Positions 56,466 through 64,000 of a stretch of 64,000 nucleotides of DNA are shown in pieces. The translations under genes and the position numbers were made by a program. Where the stretch lies: positions 463,949 to 527,948 of the forward strand of contig NZ_JMLQ01000004.1 of the NCBI RefSeq assembly GCF_000686025.1, written 5' to 3'. The DNA comes from Rhodococcus sp. UNC23MFCrub1.1 (GTDB taxonomy: Bacteria; Actinomycetota; Actinomycetes; Mycobacteriales; Mycobacteriaceae). The notes under the pieces are model-generated. The model was not told the DNA's origin, made no database searches, and worked only from the letters and a program-made list of their open reading frames with translations. Position 1 is the stretch's first letter. Each line of letters begins with the position of its first letter.

Positions 56466-57167
56466 GCCGAACAGTAGTTGGCGGAGCGCTCCGACGACGG
56501 TCGACCGCGAGGTGAAGTGCGCGGCGAGCGCGCCCGCGATCATGAGGCCCACGGCGCCGCACGCGAGCCCGAGGGCGAGGACGTCCGACCCCAGCAGGAA
56601 CGGAATGATCGGAATGATCGCGCCGATCGAGAACAGGACGAAGGACGATCCGGCCGCCACCCACGGTGACGGCTTCTCAGTGGGGTCGACACCCAACTCC
56701 CGCGAGATGTGCAGATCCACAGCACGATCGGCGTCCGTGTGGATCTCGCGCGCGGCGACCGTGGCCGTCTCGGTCGACATGCCCATGTCGGTGAGCATGC
56801 CCACCAACTCCGCCTGTTCGGCCTCCGGGTACCTCGTGAACGCGGCGCGCTCGGTGCTCACCTCGGCATCGATCTGCTCGTTCTGCGTGGACACGGACGT
56901 GAACTCGCCGAGTGCCATCGAGAACGCCCCCGCGACGAGGCCGGCGATGCCGCTGAGGACCAGCGTGTGCGTCGAGACGCCCGCACCGCCGACACCCGCG
57001 ATGAGCGAGGTGTTGGTCACCAGTCCGTCCATGGCCCCGAACGTGGCGGCCCGGAGCCAGCCTCCCGAGACGTCGGCGTGAGTGTGATCGATGTCGTGGG
57101 GCAGGCCGGGCCCTCCCTCGACGGGCACGGCGGACGCCTGCGGATCACGGGGCTCGATGTGGGTCAC
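56406..57167 (-). CDS. VIT1/CCC1-family transporter
   Basis: 253 aa with about five membrane helices. GWLRAATFGAMDGLVTNTSLIAGVGGAG, then ALGEFTSVSTQNEQIDAEVSTERAAF leading into a cytoplasmic helical domain rich in Glu, and SPWVAAGSSFVLFSIGAIIPIIPFLL. The family moves iron or manganese out of the cytoplasm. GTG 57167 lies 6 nt from TACATT (57174-57179), leaderless; a longer frame to 57260 is rejected. Tail-to-tail 60-nt overlap with the MFS gene. Confidence 0.9.
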   Translation of the reverse strand: MTHIEPRDPQASAVPVEGGPGLPHDIDHTHADVSGGWLRAATFGAMDGLVTNTSLIAGVGGAGVSTHTLVLSGIAGLVAGAFSMALGEFTSVSTQNEQIDAEVSTERAAFTRYPEAEQAELVGMLTDMGMSTETATVAAREIHTDADRAVDLHISRELGVDPTEKPSPWVAAGSSFVLFSIGAIIPIIPFLLGSDVLALGLACGAVGLMIAGALAAHFTSRSTVVGALRQLLFGSLAVAATYAVGSLIGVGTA

Positions 57168-57173
57168 GGGGCG

Positions 57174-57179
57174 AATGTA
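57174..57179 (-). promoter_or_regulatory. -10 box of the VIT1-type gene
   Basis: TACATT on the minus strand, 6 nt from the GTG at 57167. Confidence 0.6.
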
Positions 57180-57269
57180 CGCGCGCCGGAACGTCTCTAC
57201 CAGCAAGCATTGGCATACCTGACATCCAGTTCTCAGCACACTGTCAGTCGCGCGTGACACAGTATTCGC

Positions 57270-58028
57270 GTGAATGCCTCGAAATCGTCGTCATCGAAAT
57301 CGTCGAGCAAGTACACGCCACAGAAGTCGTCGAGCACGTCGACCTATGTTCTGGGCGGTCTCGCTCTCCTGGTCATCGCGGCCGTCGTCATCGGCGGAGT
57401 GTTGTGGCAGAACTCCCGCAGCCAGCCGCGCGCCGACGGATACGGGTCCGTGCAGAATGCGGCGGTCACCTCCTCGGTCGACGACGACGGCGTGGTGCGG
57501 CTGGGTCTCCCGGAGGCGACACGCACGGTCGACATCTACGAGGACGCGATGTGCCCGTACTGCGCCGAGTTGGAGAACACCTACGGCCAGGAACTCGCGC
57601 AGAAGATCGACGAGGGCACCATCGCGGTGCGCTATCACATGCTCGACTTCCTGAATCAGTTGTCGCCCAGCGGTGACTACAGCACCCGTGCGGCCGCCGC
57701 ATCGCAGTGCGTCGCCGCCACGGGCGACGGGCCCGCCTACTCAGCATTCCACTCGGCCCTGTTCTCGCCGGACTTCCAGCCGGAGGAGAAGGGCAGCGCG
57801 GACCACACCGCCGACGAGCTCGCCGCCCGCGCCACGGAGGCGGGAGCCTCCGACGAGGCGGCACAGTGCATCACCGACGGAACGCGAGTGGCGGACGCCG
57901 CCACCGACGCTGCGACGGGTAGCGCGGCGCTCGCAGCTGCCGGCGCGCGAGGCACTCCCACCGTCATCGTGGACGGCGCGATCGTCGACACCACCACCAA
58001 CTCCGCCTGGGTGTCCGATCTCGGCTGA
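57270..58028 (+). CDS. Membrane-anchored DsbA-like thiol oxidoreductase
   Basis: 252 aa. Ser/Lys-rich cytoplasmic start, one membrane helix (26-46), then an extracytoplasmic thioredoxin/DsbA fold with CPYC at 95-98 (YEDAMCPYC), a large helical insertion with a second Cys pair, and the cis-Pro loop ARGTPTVIVDGAIV. It probably oxidises or isomerises disulfides in secreted proteins; mycobacterial relatives partner VKOR. GTG 57270 is the first start after a stop. Confidence 0.9.
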   Translation: MNASKSSSSKSSSKYTPQKSSSTSTYVLGGLALLVIAAVVIGGVLWQNSRSQPRADGYGSVQNAAVTSSVDDDGVVRLGLPEATRTVDIYEDAMCPYCAELENTYGQELAQKIDEGTIAVRYHMLDFLNQLSPSGDYSTRAAAASQCVAATGDGPAYSAFHSALFSPDFQPEEKGSADHTADELAARATEAGASDEAAQCITDGTRVADAATDAATGSAALAAAGARGTPTVIVDGAIVDTTTNSAWVSDLG

Positions 58029-58035
58029 CGCTGAT

Positions 58036-58065
58036 TTGGACCTCGTCGAACCGATGGTGTAACTT
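58036..58065 (+). promoter_or_regulatory. Candidate tRNA-Ala promoter
   Basis: TTGGAC (58036-58041) and TAACTT (58060-58065) with an 18-bp spacer, 56 bp upstream of the tRNA. Confidence 0.55.
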
Positions 58066-58121
58066 CGGTCGAGCGTTCTTCGAGCGGTGCGAAACACTGT
58101 TTCTCACGGTCAGAAGAGCAC

Positions 58122-58194
58122 GGGGCTATGGCGCAGCTGGTAGCGCACCACACTGGCAGTGTGGGGGTCAGGGGTTCGAGTCCCCTTAGCTCCA
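58122..58194 (+). tRNA. tRNA-Ala (anticodon GGC)
   Basis: Complete cloverleaf: acceptor GGGGCTA/TAGCTCC (one G-U), D stem GCGC/GCGC, anticodon stem CCACA/TGTGG with loop CTGGCAG (anticodon GGC), T arm AGGGG-TTCGAGT-CCCCT, discriminator A. The CCA end is not encoded. It would read GCC and GCU codons. Confidence 0.96.
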
Positions 58195-58223
58195 CCGAGT
58201 AACGGCTCCACCGAAGTAGGCGG

Positions 58224-58270
58224 ACACGCGAAAGGCCCCGTACCGGTCAGGTACGGGGCCTTTCGCGTGT
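58224..58270. terminator. 21-bp perfect stem-loop terminator
   Basis: A perfect 21-bp stem (58224-58244 with 58250-58270), 5-nt loop, lies between tRNA-Ala and the convergent lsr2 gene. The arm contains CGAAAGG/CCTTTCG, so a T-run lies on each strand; probably bidirectional. Confidence 0.92.
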
Positions 58271-58279
58271 GATGTGGTG

Positions 58280-58624
58280 TCAGTGCGCTGCGTCGTACGC
58301 GCTCTGCACCTCGGAGGGAATGCGCCCGCGGCTCGACACCGTGAATCCCGCGTCCACGGCCCATTCGCGCACGGCCCTGGTCTGTTCGGGACTGCGTCGT
58401 CCCATCGGCTTCGTGCTGCGTCGTCCGCTGTGCGTTCCGGCCGACACCTTCGCCGCGTGCTCGATGTAATAACCCAGAACACGTCGGAACTCGGCGGCAT
58501 TGTCGGGCCCGAGGTCGATCTCGTAGTGCGTGCCGTCGACCGCGAACGTGATGTGTTCGCCATCGTCCTCGAGAGGTGTTCTGTCGATGTCGTCGACCAG
58601 CTGAACAACGACCTTCTTCGCCAT
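58280..58624 (-). CDS. lsr2: Lsr2-family nucleoid protein (xenogeneic silencer)
   Basis: 114 aa, the usual length. N-terminal dimerisation domain (MAKKVVVQLVDDIDRTPLEDDGEHITFAVDGTHYEIDL), flexible linker, C-terminal AT-hook-like DNA-binding domain with RGR at 99-101 (SSRGRIPSEVQSAYDAA). Lsr2 bridges AT-rich DNA and silences acquired genes, like H-NS. The usual lsr2 locus of mycobacteria is elsewhere, so this may be the main or a second copy. The 288-bp upstream gap holds nothing else recognised. Confidence 0.95.
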   Translation of the reverse strand: MAKKVVVQLVDDIDRTPLEDDGEHITFAVDGTHYEIDLGPDNAAEFRRVLGYYIEHAAKVSAGTHSGRRSTKPMGRRSPEQTRAVREWAVDAGFTVSSRGRIPSEVQSAYDAAH

Positions 58625-58912
58625 GTCTTCTGCTTTCGTCGCTGAGCTCGGTTAATCACGCTTTGCCGAGACCATACCGTGTGAACCGCCCTTCCAATTC
58701 GGTCGGGGGCGCCGCGATACACGTCATTTTCTCGGGGCGCGGAGCCATTGTGCACGGATATCGCGATTCACGCTGTCCGGACTCGCGAACGGTCACGACG
58801 GGGTCACGGACGGCTACCGATCATCACACGTTCAACCAATTCGCCGTGCCATTCTTGGAAATCGCGAGAACATCGTGTCGGCGCACGTGCGCCGAGGTGG
58901 GAAGTGGGGCGT

Positions 58913-59713
58913 ATGCGATCGTCGGTTGCACGACACTGTGGTGTCTCGATCCTCGCGGTCGCACTGGTCTCCGTGGCGGTCCCGCCGGGGGCCGCTGCGA
59001 TCCCGGTGACACCGGACGCACCGCTCGCGGGCACCGTGATCTTCCTCGATCCCGGACACCAGGGAACGGGCCACGGGGAGAACCTCGCAGCGCAGGTGGA
59101 CGACGGCCGGGGCGGTACGAAGGACTGCCAGACGAGCGGGATGACGGCGCTCGGCGGAACGCCGGAACACACCATCGTCTGGGACGTGTCGCAACTAGTA
59201 GCCTCGCGCCTCGAGAGTCTGGGTGCCGAGATCGTGCTGAGCCGGCCGGACGACACGGGATGGGGTGGGTGCATCACCGACCGTGCGCGGGCGGCTAGTG
59301 CATCGGGCGCCGCGGTGGCGGTGAGTGTTCACGCCGACTCCACCTCACTCCGGTCCGACGACGCGCATCACGGATTCCACGTCATCGTGCCGGCGCTGCC
59401 GGTGCCGTCCGCCGACGTCGACGAGGTGCAGTCCGGTGAGGGGCGGCGTGCATCCACCGCCATGCGGGACGCGTACGAGCGAGCCGGATTCACCCCGGCG
59501 AACTATGCGGGGGTGGACGGGCTGCAGGTGCGATCCGACGTGGCCGCCCCCGCTCTCACGACCGTCCCCGTGGTCTTCCTCGAGATGGGCAACGGGTCGA
59601 ACCCGTCGGATGCCGCCGAGCTCGAGAGTGCTGAGGGTCGCGCGTCCCATGCGGCGGCGATCGCGACCGGGATCGTCGATTTCGTGGCGGGAAGGCCGGA
59701 GGCCGGTCGGTGA
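58913..59713 (+). CDS. Secreted N-acetylmuramoyl-L-alanine amidase (Amidase_3)
   Basis: 266 aa from ATG 58913. Signal peptide with a hydrophobic core at 11-23 and AAA cleavage region at 27-29. Zinc amidase: H49 in LDPGHQG, the CQTSGMTALGG-PEH insertion with an E, VSVHADS (second His) and the catalytic Glu in VFLEMGN. It resembles mycobacterial Rv3717 (Ami1), which cleaves the stem peptide from MurNAc and lacks a cell-wall-binding domain. The stop sits between two copies of a 26-bp repeat. Confidence 0.93.
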   Translation: MRSSVARHCGVSILAVALVSVAVPPGAAAIPVTPDAPLAGTVIFLDPGHQGTGHGENLAAQVDDGRGGTKDCQTSGMTALGGTPEHTIVWDVSQLVASRLESLGAEIVLSRPDDTGWGGCITDRARAASASGAAVAVSVHADSTSLRSDDAHHGFHVIVPALPVPSADVDEVQSGEGRRASTAMRDAYERAGFTPANYAGVDGLQVRSDVAAPALTTVPVVFLEMGNGSNPSDAAELESAEGRASHAAAIATGIVDFVAGRPEAGR

Positions 59714-59740
59714 GGGCGGGAAGGCCGGAGGCCGGTCGGT
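59686..59740. repeat. 26-bp direct duplication spanning the amidase stop codon
   Basis: An exact 26-nt sequence beginning GGCGGGAAGGCCGGAGGCC is present at 59686-59711 and 59715-59740 (29-bp period). The TGA stop at 59711-59713 lies at the junction. Confidence 0.92.
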
Positions 59741-59768
59741 AGGGGTGGGGAGGCTGAATCGGCTGACG

Positions 59769-59774
59769 TACCCT
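59769..59774 (+). promoter_or_regulatory. -10 box of the cobW-like gene
   Basis: TACCCT, 6 nt from the GTG at 59781; leaderless. Confidence 0.6.
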
Positions 59775-59780
59775 GACGCG

Positions 59781-60788
59781 GTGTCTCGCAGCGCTGTTCC
59801 GGTCGTCCTCGTCGCCGGGTACCTCGGATCCGGTAAGACGACGTTGCTCAACCATCTCCTCCGCCGCAATCACGGCATTCGAATCGGTGTGGTGGTCAAC
59901 GACTTCGGCGCCGTGGACATCGACTCGATGCTGGTCGCCGGGCAGGTCGACTCGATGATCACCCTGGGCAACGGCTGTCTGTGTTGCGCCGTCGACACCG
60001 AGGATCTCGACGAGATGTTCGGAGCCCTCACCGCGACCAGTGCCGCCGTCGACGCGATCGTCGTCGAGGCCAGCGGTGTGGCGGAGCCACGTGCTCTCAT
60101 CAGGATGGTCGTCGCGAGCACCGACTCGCGGATCCGGTACGGCGGCATGGTGATGGTCGTGGACGCCCTGCACGTACTCGAGTCGACGGCCCGGCACCAG
60201 CACCTCGCTCAGCATCTCGGACTCGCCGACCTGGTGGTGGTGAACAAAGCGGATGCGGTGGGACCCGGACGCATCGACGAGGTGCTCACGCTGGTGCGCG
60301 ACGCGGCTCCCCCTGCCCCGACGGTGGTGACGTCGCACGGAGCCGTGGACGTGTCGCTCCTTCTCGATCCGCCGGAGCGCCCCGACGACGGGCCCCGGCA
60401 ACTCGCGCTCGACGATCTGTTGCGGGAGCAGGACGATCCCCACGACCACCTGCACGCGAGTTACGAGACGTTCAGCGTCGAGACCAGCGACTGCCTCGAT
60501 CCGCGGGCGTTCTTCGAGTTCCTCGAGAACCCGCCGCCGGGGCTGTACAGATCCAAGGGATTCGTTCGATTCGGCCGTGGCGCGGCGCGATTCGTCGTCC
60601 AGACGGTCGGCGTCCACATCGACGTCGAGACCGCCTCGTCCCGTGGAGACACCGCGCTGGTCTTCATAGGCTCGGGACTCGACGTCGCGGCGGCGCGTGC
60701 CCGGATCGAGGCGATGATCCGCACCGAGAGTGCGACCGACGCAGAATCACTCGTGGTGCACAGGTTCCTGCGCACCAGCGACCGCTAG
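59781..60788 (+). CDS. CobW/COG0523-family GTPase (metallochaperone)
   Basis: 335 aa. Walker A GYLGSGKTTL at 13-22, metal-binding GCLCC at 65-69, ASGVAEP, NKAD guanine-specificity motif, and a C-terminal CobW_C domain (FVRFGRGAARFVVQTVGVHIDV). The family delivers metals such as zinc or cobalt to client proteins. It sits beside molybdenum cofactor genes, but no link is shown. GTG 59781 from the leaderless promoter; the upstream frame is shadow of the amidase. Confidence 0.93.
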   Translation: MSRSAVPVVLVAGYLGSGKTTLLNHLLRRNHGIRIGVVVNDFGAVDIDSMLVAGQVDSMITLGNGCLCCAVDTEDLDEMFGALTATSAAVDAIVVEASGVAEPRALIRMVVASTDSRIRYGGMVMVVDALHVLESTARHQHLAQHLGLADLVVVNKADAVGPGRIDEVLTLVRDAAPPAPTVVTSHGAVDVSLLLDPPERPDDGPRQLALDDLLREQDDPHDHLHASYETFSVETSDCLDPRAFFEFLENPPPGLYRSKGFVRFGRGAARFVVQTVGVHIDVETASSRGDTALVFIGSGLDVAAARARIEAMIRTESATDAESLVVHRFLRTSDR

Positions 60789-61198
60789 AGCCCCACCCAC
60801 TCGCTGGTGTCGCCGGGGAACTGCTGGCGCTTCCAGATCGGCACCTCGGTCTTGATGCGATCGACCAACGCCTGCAACGCTGCGAATGCTTCGGCGCGAT
60901 GGGGAGACGCGACCGCGGCGACGAGAGCGGTGTCACCGATCGTCAGGTCGCCGACGCGATGCACGGCCGCCGTCGGCAGGCCGGACGACGCGGCCGCGTC
61001 CTCGCAGCAGCGACGCAGGAACTTCTCGGCGTCGGGGTGGGCTCGGTACTCGAGTGCCGACACCGACTCGCCGTGGTCGTGGTCGCGGACGACTCCCCAG
61101 AACACCAGCACGGCACCGTGTTCGGGACCCGAGACGGCGTCGGAGACCTCCGCCGGATCGATCGGATCGCTCGAGATCCGGGCGAGAACCGTTGTCAT
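60785..61198 (-). CDS. moaE: Molybdopterin synthase large subunit MoaE
   Basis: 137 aa. Signature GAVLVFWGVVRDHDHGESVSALEYRAHPDA, HRVGDLTIGDTALVAAVASPHRAEAF and KTEVPIWKRQQF with the catalytic lysines. With MoaD it inserts sulfur into cPMP to make molybdopterin. ATG 61198 shares ATGA with the moaC-mog stop; the 3' end overlaps cobW by 4 nt, convergent. No moaD is in the window. Confidence 0.96.
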   Translation of the reverse strand: MTTVLARISSDPIDPAEVSDAVSGPEHGAVLVFWGVVRDHDHGESVSALEYRAHPDAEKFLRRCCEDAAASSGLPTAAVHRVGDLTIGDTALVAAVASPHRAEAFAALQALVDRIKTEVPIWKRQQFPGDTSEWVGL

Positions 61199-62217
61199 TC
61201 GTGAGCACCGCCTCCGCGTACCTGGGCGACGAGATGGTCCACGATCGGATCCAGCACCGTCAGTCCGTCCTTCACTCCGCCGGGTGATCCGGGCAGGTTC
61301 ACGATCACTGTCTTCCCAGCGACGCCCACCAACCCGCGGCTGATCGAGGCGTGCACGGTGGCTGCCAGTCCCGTACGTCGGATCTCCTCCGCGACGCCGG
61401 GTAGTTCGCGGTCGAGCAGTGGCCGGGTGGCGTCGGGTGTGGCGTCGGTGGGGGAGACGCCCGTGCCGCCGGTGCTGATGATCAGGGCGGGTCCGCCGGT
61501 GAGGGCGTCTCGTAAGCCCGCGGCCACGTCGGCGTCTGCCACGACGAGAGGCCCTCGAACGTCGAAACCGCGGTCACCGAGCCACGACACGATGCGCGGT
61601 CCCGTGGTGTCCTCGCGCGTCCCGGCTGCGCCGCCGGTGGACGCGACGACGACGACCGCAGTTTGATCGCCGAGAGGCGTTGCTGTGGAGGAGGTGTCGG
61701 GCTGGTGGTCGTCGCGCGTCCACACGCCGCGCTTGCCACCCTCCTTGCGGATCAGACGCACCGACTCGATCGACGCTGCCGGATCCACGGCCTTGACCAT
61801 GTCGTGCAGCGTGAGCCCGGCGATGGACACCGCCGTCAGTGCTTCCATCTCGACGCCCGTCCGCCCGGTCGTGACGGCTGTAGCCTCTATCGTGATCGTG
61901 TCGTCGGTGAAGCCGAAGGACACCGCGACCGAGGACAGCGGAAGCGGATGGCACAGCGGAATGAGATCGGACGTCCGCTTCGCTCCGGCGATGCCGGCGA
62001 TGCGCGCGGTCGACAGGACATCGGCCTTCGGCATGCCGTCGGCACGCACCAGGGCGATCACGTCCCGAGTCGTCCGTAGGGACCCGGCGGCGACCGCGGT
62101 GCGCGTGGTCTCGCTCTTCCCGCTGACGTCGACCATGCGGGCCCGGCCGTCGGAGTCCAGGTGCGAGAGCCCTGTGGAGGAACTCCCGGATGAGTGCGCA
62201 GCGGATGAATCGTTCAC
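61195..62217 (-). CDS. Fused MoaC-MogA/MoaB molybdenum cofactor protein
   Basis: 340 aa carrying two enzymes. Residues about 25-170 are MoaC (LCHPLPL at 88-94, GVEMEALTAVSIAGLTLHDMVKAVD, RKEGGKRG), which makes cyclic pyranopterin monophosphate after MoaA. Residues about 183-335 are a MogA/MoaB domain (VVVVASTGGAAGTREDTTG, STGGTGVSPTD, NLPGSPGGVKDG), which adenylylates molybdopterin. A Ser-rich 25-residue N-terminus and a polar 12-residue linker are visible. GTG 62217 is fixed by the GTGA overlap with moeA. Confidence 0.94.
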   Translation of the reverse strand: MNDSSAAHSSGSSSTGLSHLDSDGRARMVDVSGKSETTRTAVAAGSLRTTRDVIALVRADGMPKADVLSTARIAGIAGAKRTSDLIPLCHPLPLSSVAVSFGFTDDTITIEATAVTTGRTGVEMEALTAVSIAGLTLHDMVKAVDPAASIESVRLIRKEGGKRGVWTRDDHQPDTSSTATPLGDQTAVVVVASTGGAAGTREDTTGPRIVSWLGDRGFDVRGPLVVADADVAAGLRDALTGGPALIISTGGTGVSPTDATPDATRPLLDRELPGVAEEIRRTGLAATVHASISRGLVGVAGKTVIVNLPGSPGGVKDGLTVLDPIVDHLVAQVRGGGAHE

Positions 62218-63419
62218 AGCGGCCACACTCGCACACTGTTGCCCGCGGGCACCTCGACGGTGTCCGCGGGGACGTCGACCAGGACATCCGCGGCGGCCAT
62301 CGACACCACCAGGTGCGACCCCGGTCCGGACGACACCACGACGCCGGTCTCCGTGAGTCGGCCCCGCAGGAACTGACGCCGTCCGGGCAGGGATCGGACT
62401 GCCTCGTCGGCGATGCGCTCGGTGACGGTCGCGTCGGGGAGGCCCGAGAGCCTCCGGATCGCCGGACGGGCGAAGACGAGGTAGGACACCAGGGTGCTCA
62501 CGGGATTGCCGGGGAAGCTGATCACCGGGGTGCCGTCGAGGTCGGTCCACCCCTGCGGCCCACCGGGCTGCATCGCGACGTGGGTGAAGGTTCCCCCGCG
62601 GGGGCCGAGCACGTCCCGGACCACCTCGAAGTCGCCCATCGACACACCCCCCGAGGTGATGATCACGTCCGCGTTCTCGGCGGCCTCGGACAGCATCGCG
62701 GAGAACTCGTCGGCGGTGTCGGTACTGCGGCCGCGGAACGTCACCACGGCGCCGTCCGCGGTCACCGAGGTCGCGAGCGTGAGACCGTTCGAGTCGTACA
62801 GCTGACCGGGTCCGAGTGCACTGCCCGCCTCGACGAGTTCGGCGCCGGTCGCGATGACCGCGACCCGCAGCCGGGGGCGGACGGTGACGTCGGATCGGCC
62901 GACGGCCGTGAGAGCGCCGAGGTGACGGGGGCCGAGCGTCGTGCCGGCCGGGACGACGACCGACCCCGCCGCGATGTCGCTGCCCTGCTCCCGCACGTAC
63001 TCACCCGAGCGCCGTGAGCCGAGGATGCGGACACCGTCCCCGTCCATCTCGGTGTCCTCGACGGGGATCACCGCGTCGGCGCCCTCGGGTACCGGAGCGC
63101 CGGTCATGATCTTGCGTGCCGTGCCCGACCGATGCCGTTCGTCACCGGCATCGCCGGCGGCGAGAACGCCGGTGACCGGCAGTGTGACCGGTACGCGGGC
63201 AACCGATTCCGCGTCGACCGCGTATCCGTCCATCTGGGAGTTCCGGAAGTTGGGGACGTCGATGAGGGCCTCGATGTCCGCGTGCGTCACGCGGCCGAGC
63301 GCATCGGTGAGCGGAACCGTCTCCGGGGGGCGAGCGGACCACGCGCGGGTGATCATCTCGTCGAGCCGAACGGCGTGATCCTCGACCGAGCGTGCCGACG
63401 TCGTGTGCGCATGGCCCAT
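62214..63419 (-). CDS. moeA: Molybdopterin molybdenumtransferase MoeA
   Basis: 401 aa. VPNFRNSQMDGYAV, RKIMTGAPVPEGADAVIPVED, VAVIATGAELVEAG, SGGVSMGDFE and the substrate loop SFPGNPVSTLVSY are all present. It inserts molybdate into adenylylated molybdopterin. ATG 63419 lies 6 nt from TAGGAT (63426-63431, minus), leaderless. First gene of the moeA - moaC/mog - moaE operon; divergent from moaA. Confidence 0.96.
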   Translation of the reverse strand: MGHAHTTSARSVEDHAVRLDEMITRAWSARPPETVPLTDALGRVTHADIEALIDVPNFRNSQMDGYAVDAESVARVPVTLPVTGVLAAGDAGDERHRSGTARKIMTGAPVPEGADAVIPVEDTEMDGDGVRILGSRRSGEYVREQGSDIAAGSVVVPAGTTLGPRHLGALTAVGRSDVTVRPRLRVAVIATGAELVEAGSALGPGQLYDSNGLTLATSVTADGAVVTFRGRSTDTADEFSAMLSEAAENADVIITSGGVSMGDFEVVRDVLGPRGGTFTHVAMQPGGPQGWTDLDGTPVISFPGNPVSTLVSYLVFARPAIRRLSGLPDATVTERIADEAVRSLPGRRQFLRGRLTETGVVVSSGPGSHLVVSMAAADVLVDVPADTVEVPAGNSVRVWPL

Positions 63420-63425
63420 GCGGTC

Positions 63426-63431
63426 ATCCTA
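63426..63431 (-). promoter_or_regulatory. -10 box of the moeA operon
   Basis: TAGGAT on the minus strand, 6 nt from the ATG at 63419. Confidence 0.6.
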
Positions 63432-63508
63432 GAGCGGGAATGAGGACGGTCGGGTTCCCGTTGCCCCGAACGGGCATACTGACGTGAACGGCGAGTGGAG
63501 GTGATCGG

Positions 63509-64000
63509 ATGACGACGGTGAGCATGGGAATTCCCAGCCTGCCCGGTGTCGTGCGCGCGCCGTCCATGGTCGGCCGTCCGGACGTTCCGCACCTGCTGGA
63601 CAGTTTCGGTCGCATCGCGCGGGACCTGCGCATCTCGGTCACCGAGAAGTGCTCGCTGCGATGCACCTACTGCATGCCGGCCGAGGGGCTGCCGAACCTG
63701 GAGTTCGAACAGCTGCTCACCGCGCAGGAGATCGCCCGCCTCGTCGGCGTCGCCGATCGACTCCTCGGTGTGCGCGAGGTCCGCTTCACCGGCGGCGAGC
63801 CGTTGGTCCGCAAGGACATCGTGGACATCATTGCCCTGACCTCTCAGCACGCACCCGGTGTCGAACTGTCGATGACCACCAACGGCATCGGCCTCGAACG
63901 CCGAGCGGAGCGTCTTCGCGAGGCGGGTCTGACCCGGGTCAACGTCTCTCTCGACACGATCGACCGCAAGCACTTCGCATCGTTGACCCGGCGGGACCGG
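63509..64000 (+). CDS. moaA: GTP 3',8-cyclase MoaA, 3' end cut by window edge
   Basis: ATG 63509 after GGAGGTGAT; 164 codons visible and open at the window end. The radical-SAM cluster motif C48-X3-C52-X2-C55 ([10 protein letters not shown]), [12 protein letters not shown] and [12 protein letters not shown] are diagnostic. It makes the MoaC substrate from GTP, the first step of molybdenum cofactor synthesis. Promoter candidates lie in the 89-bp region shared with moeA. Confidence 0.95.
   Translation, partial: MTTVSMGIPSLPGVVRAPSMVGRPDVPHLLDSFGRIARDLRISVTEKCSLRCTYCMPAEGLPNLEFEQLLTAQEIARLVGVADRLLGVREVRFTGGEPLVRKDIVDIIALTSQHAPGVELSMTTNGIGLERRAERLREAGLTRVNVSLDTIDRKHFASLTRRDR

Noticed and set aside
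58028..58280. Attachment site or genomic island at tRNA-Ala
   Set aside because: No integrase, no repeat of the tRNA 3' end and no change in composition on either side.

Overview
The window comes from a high-GC (roughly 68-70 percent by eye) member of the Mycobacteriales, most likely Rhodococcus or its relatives. The evidence is an FtsZ, MraY, Wag31 and LspA set that reads like the mycobacterial proteins, a SepF/Wag31 division machinery without FtsA, cutinase, LppM-like and Mtb12-like lipoproteins, Lsr2, a translational ileS T-box, and a CrtO-plus-CruF carotenoid pair of the kind known from rhodococci. No insertion sequence, prophage, CRISPR array or rRNA gene is visible. The DNA looks like conserved chromosomal core with small lineage-specific insertions.

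Layout. 1-3872 (minus): a translationally coupled run of acetyltransferase, CrtO-like ketolase, CruF-like hydratase and LppM. 3873-4179 is a divergent control region with a perfect LexA/SOS-type box. 4180-5216: a HEPN-domain protein and a DUF3040 membrane protein. 5729-25915 is the dcw division and cell-wall cluster: mraZ, rsmH, ftsL, pbpB, murE, murF, mraY, murD, ftsW, murG, murC, ftsQ, ftsZ, pgeF, yggS, sepF, yggT, wag31. Most junctions are 4-nt ATGA/GTGA overlaps, so the genes are probably translationally coupled. These proteins make lipid II in the cytoplasm, flip and polymerise it at the septum, and direct the Z-ring (SepF) and polar growth (Wag31). MraZ boxes lie upstream of mraZ and a candidate structured RNA lies upstream of rsmH.

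26141-45494: ileS behind a T-box leader, dinB, a GAF-ANTAR regulator, cutinase, three lipoprotein genes beside lspA (the lipoprotein signal peptidase), rluD, a CHAP hydrolase, a SanA/YdcF-like protein, a metallo-hydrolase, RarD and the replicative polymerase dnaE1. 45502-58028: a GGCT-like protein, two tiny ORFs, an F420-type nitroreductase-like protein, ilvA, a TetR/efflux pair with two matching operators, treZ, a LON-domain protein, pgm, an MFS transporter, a VIT1-type transporter and a DsbA-like thioredoxin.

58122-64000: tRNA-Ala(GGC), lsr2, a secreted N-acetylmuramoyl-L-alanine amidase, a CobW GTPase, and a molybdenum cofactor cluster (moaE, a fused moaC-mog, moeA, and divergent moaA cut by the window edge).

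A recurring sequence feature is a TANNNT -10 box 6-8 nt before an ATG/GTG with no Shine-Dalgarno sequence (dnaE1, rarD, cobW, moeA, tetR, the CHAP and VIT1 genes and others). It implies leaderless mRNAs and was used here to choose several starts. Coordinates, motifs and repeats were read by eye from the sequence; family names come from recognising conserved motifs and no database was searched.
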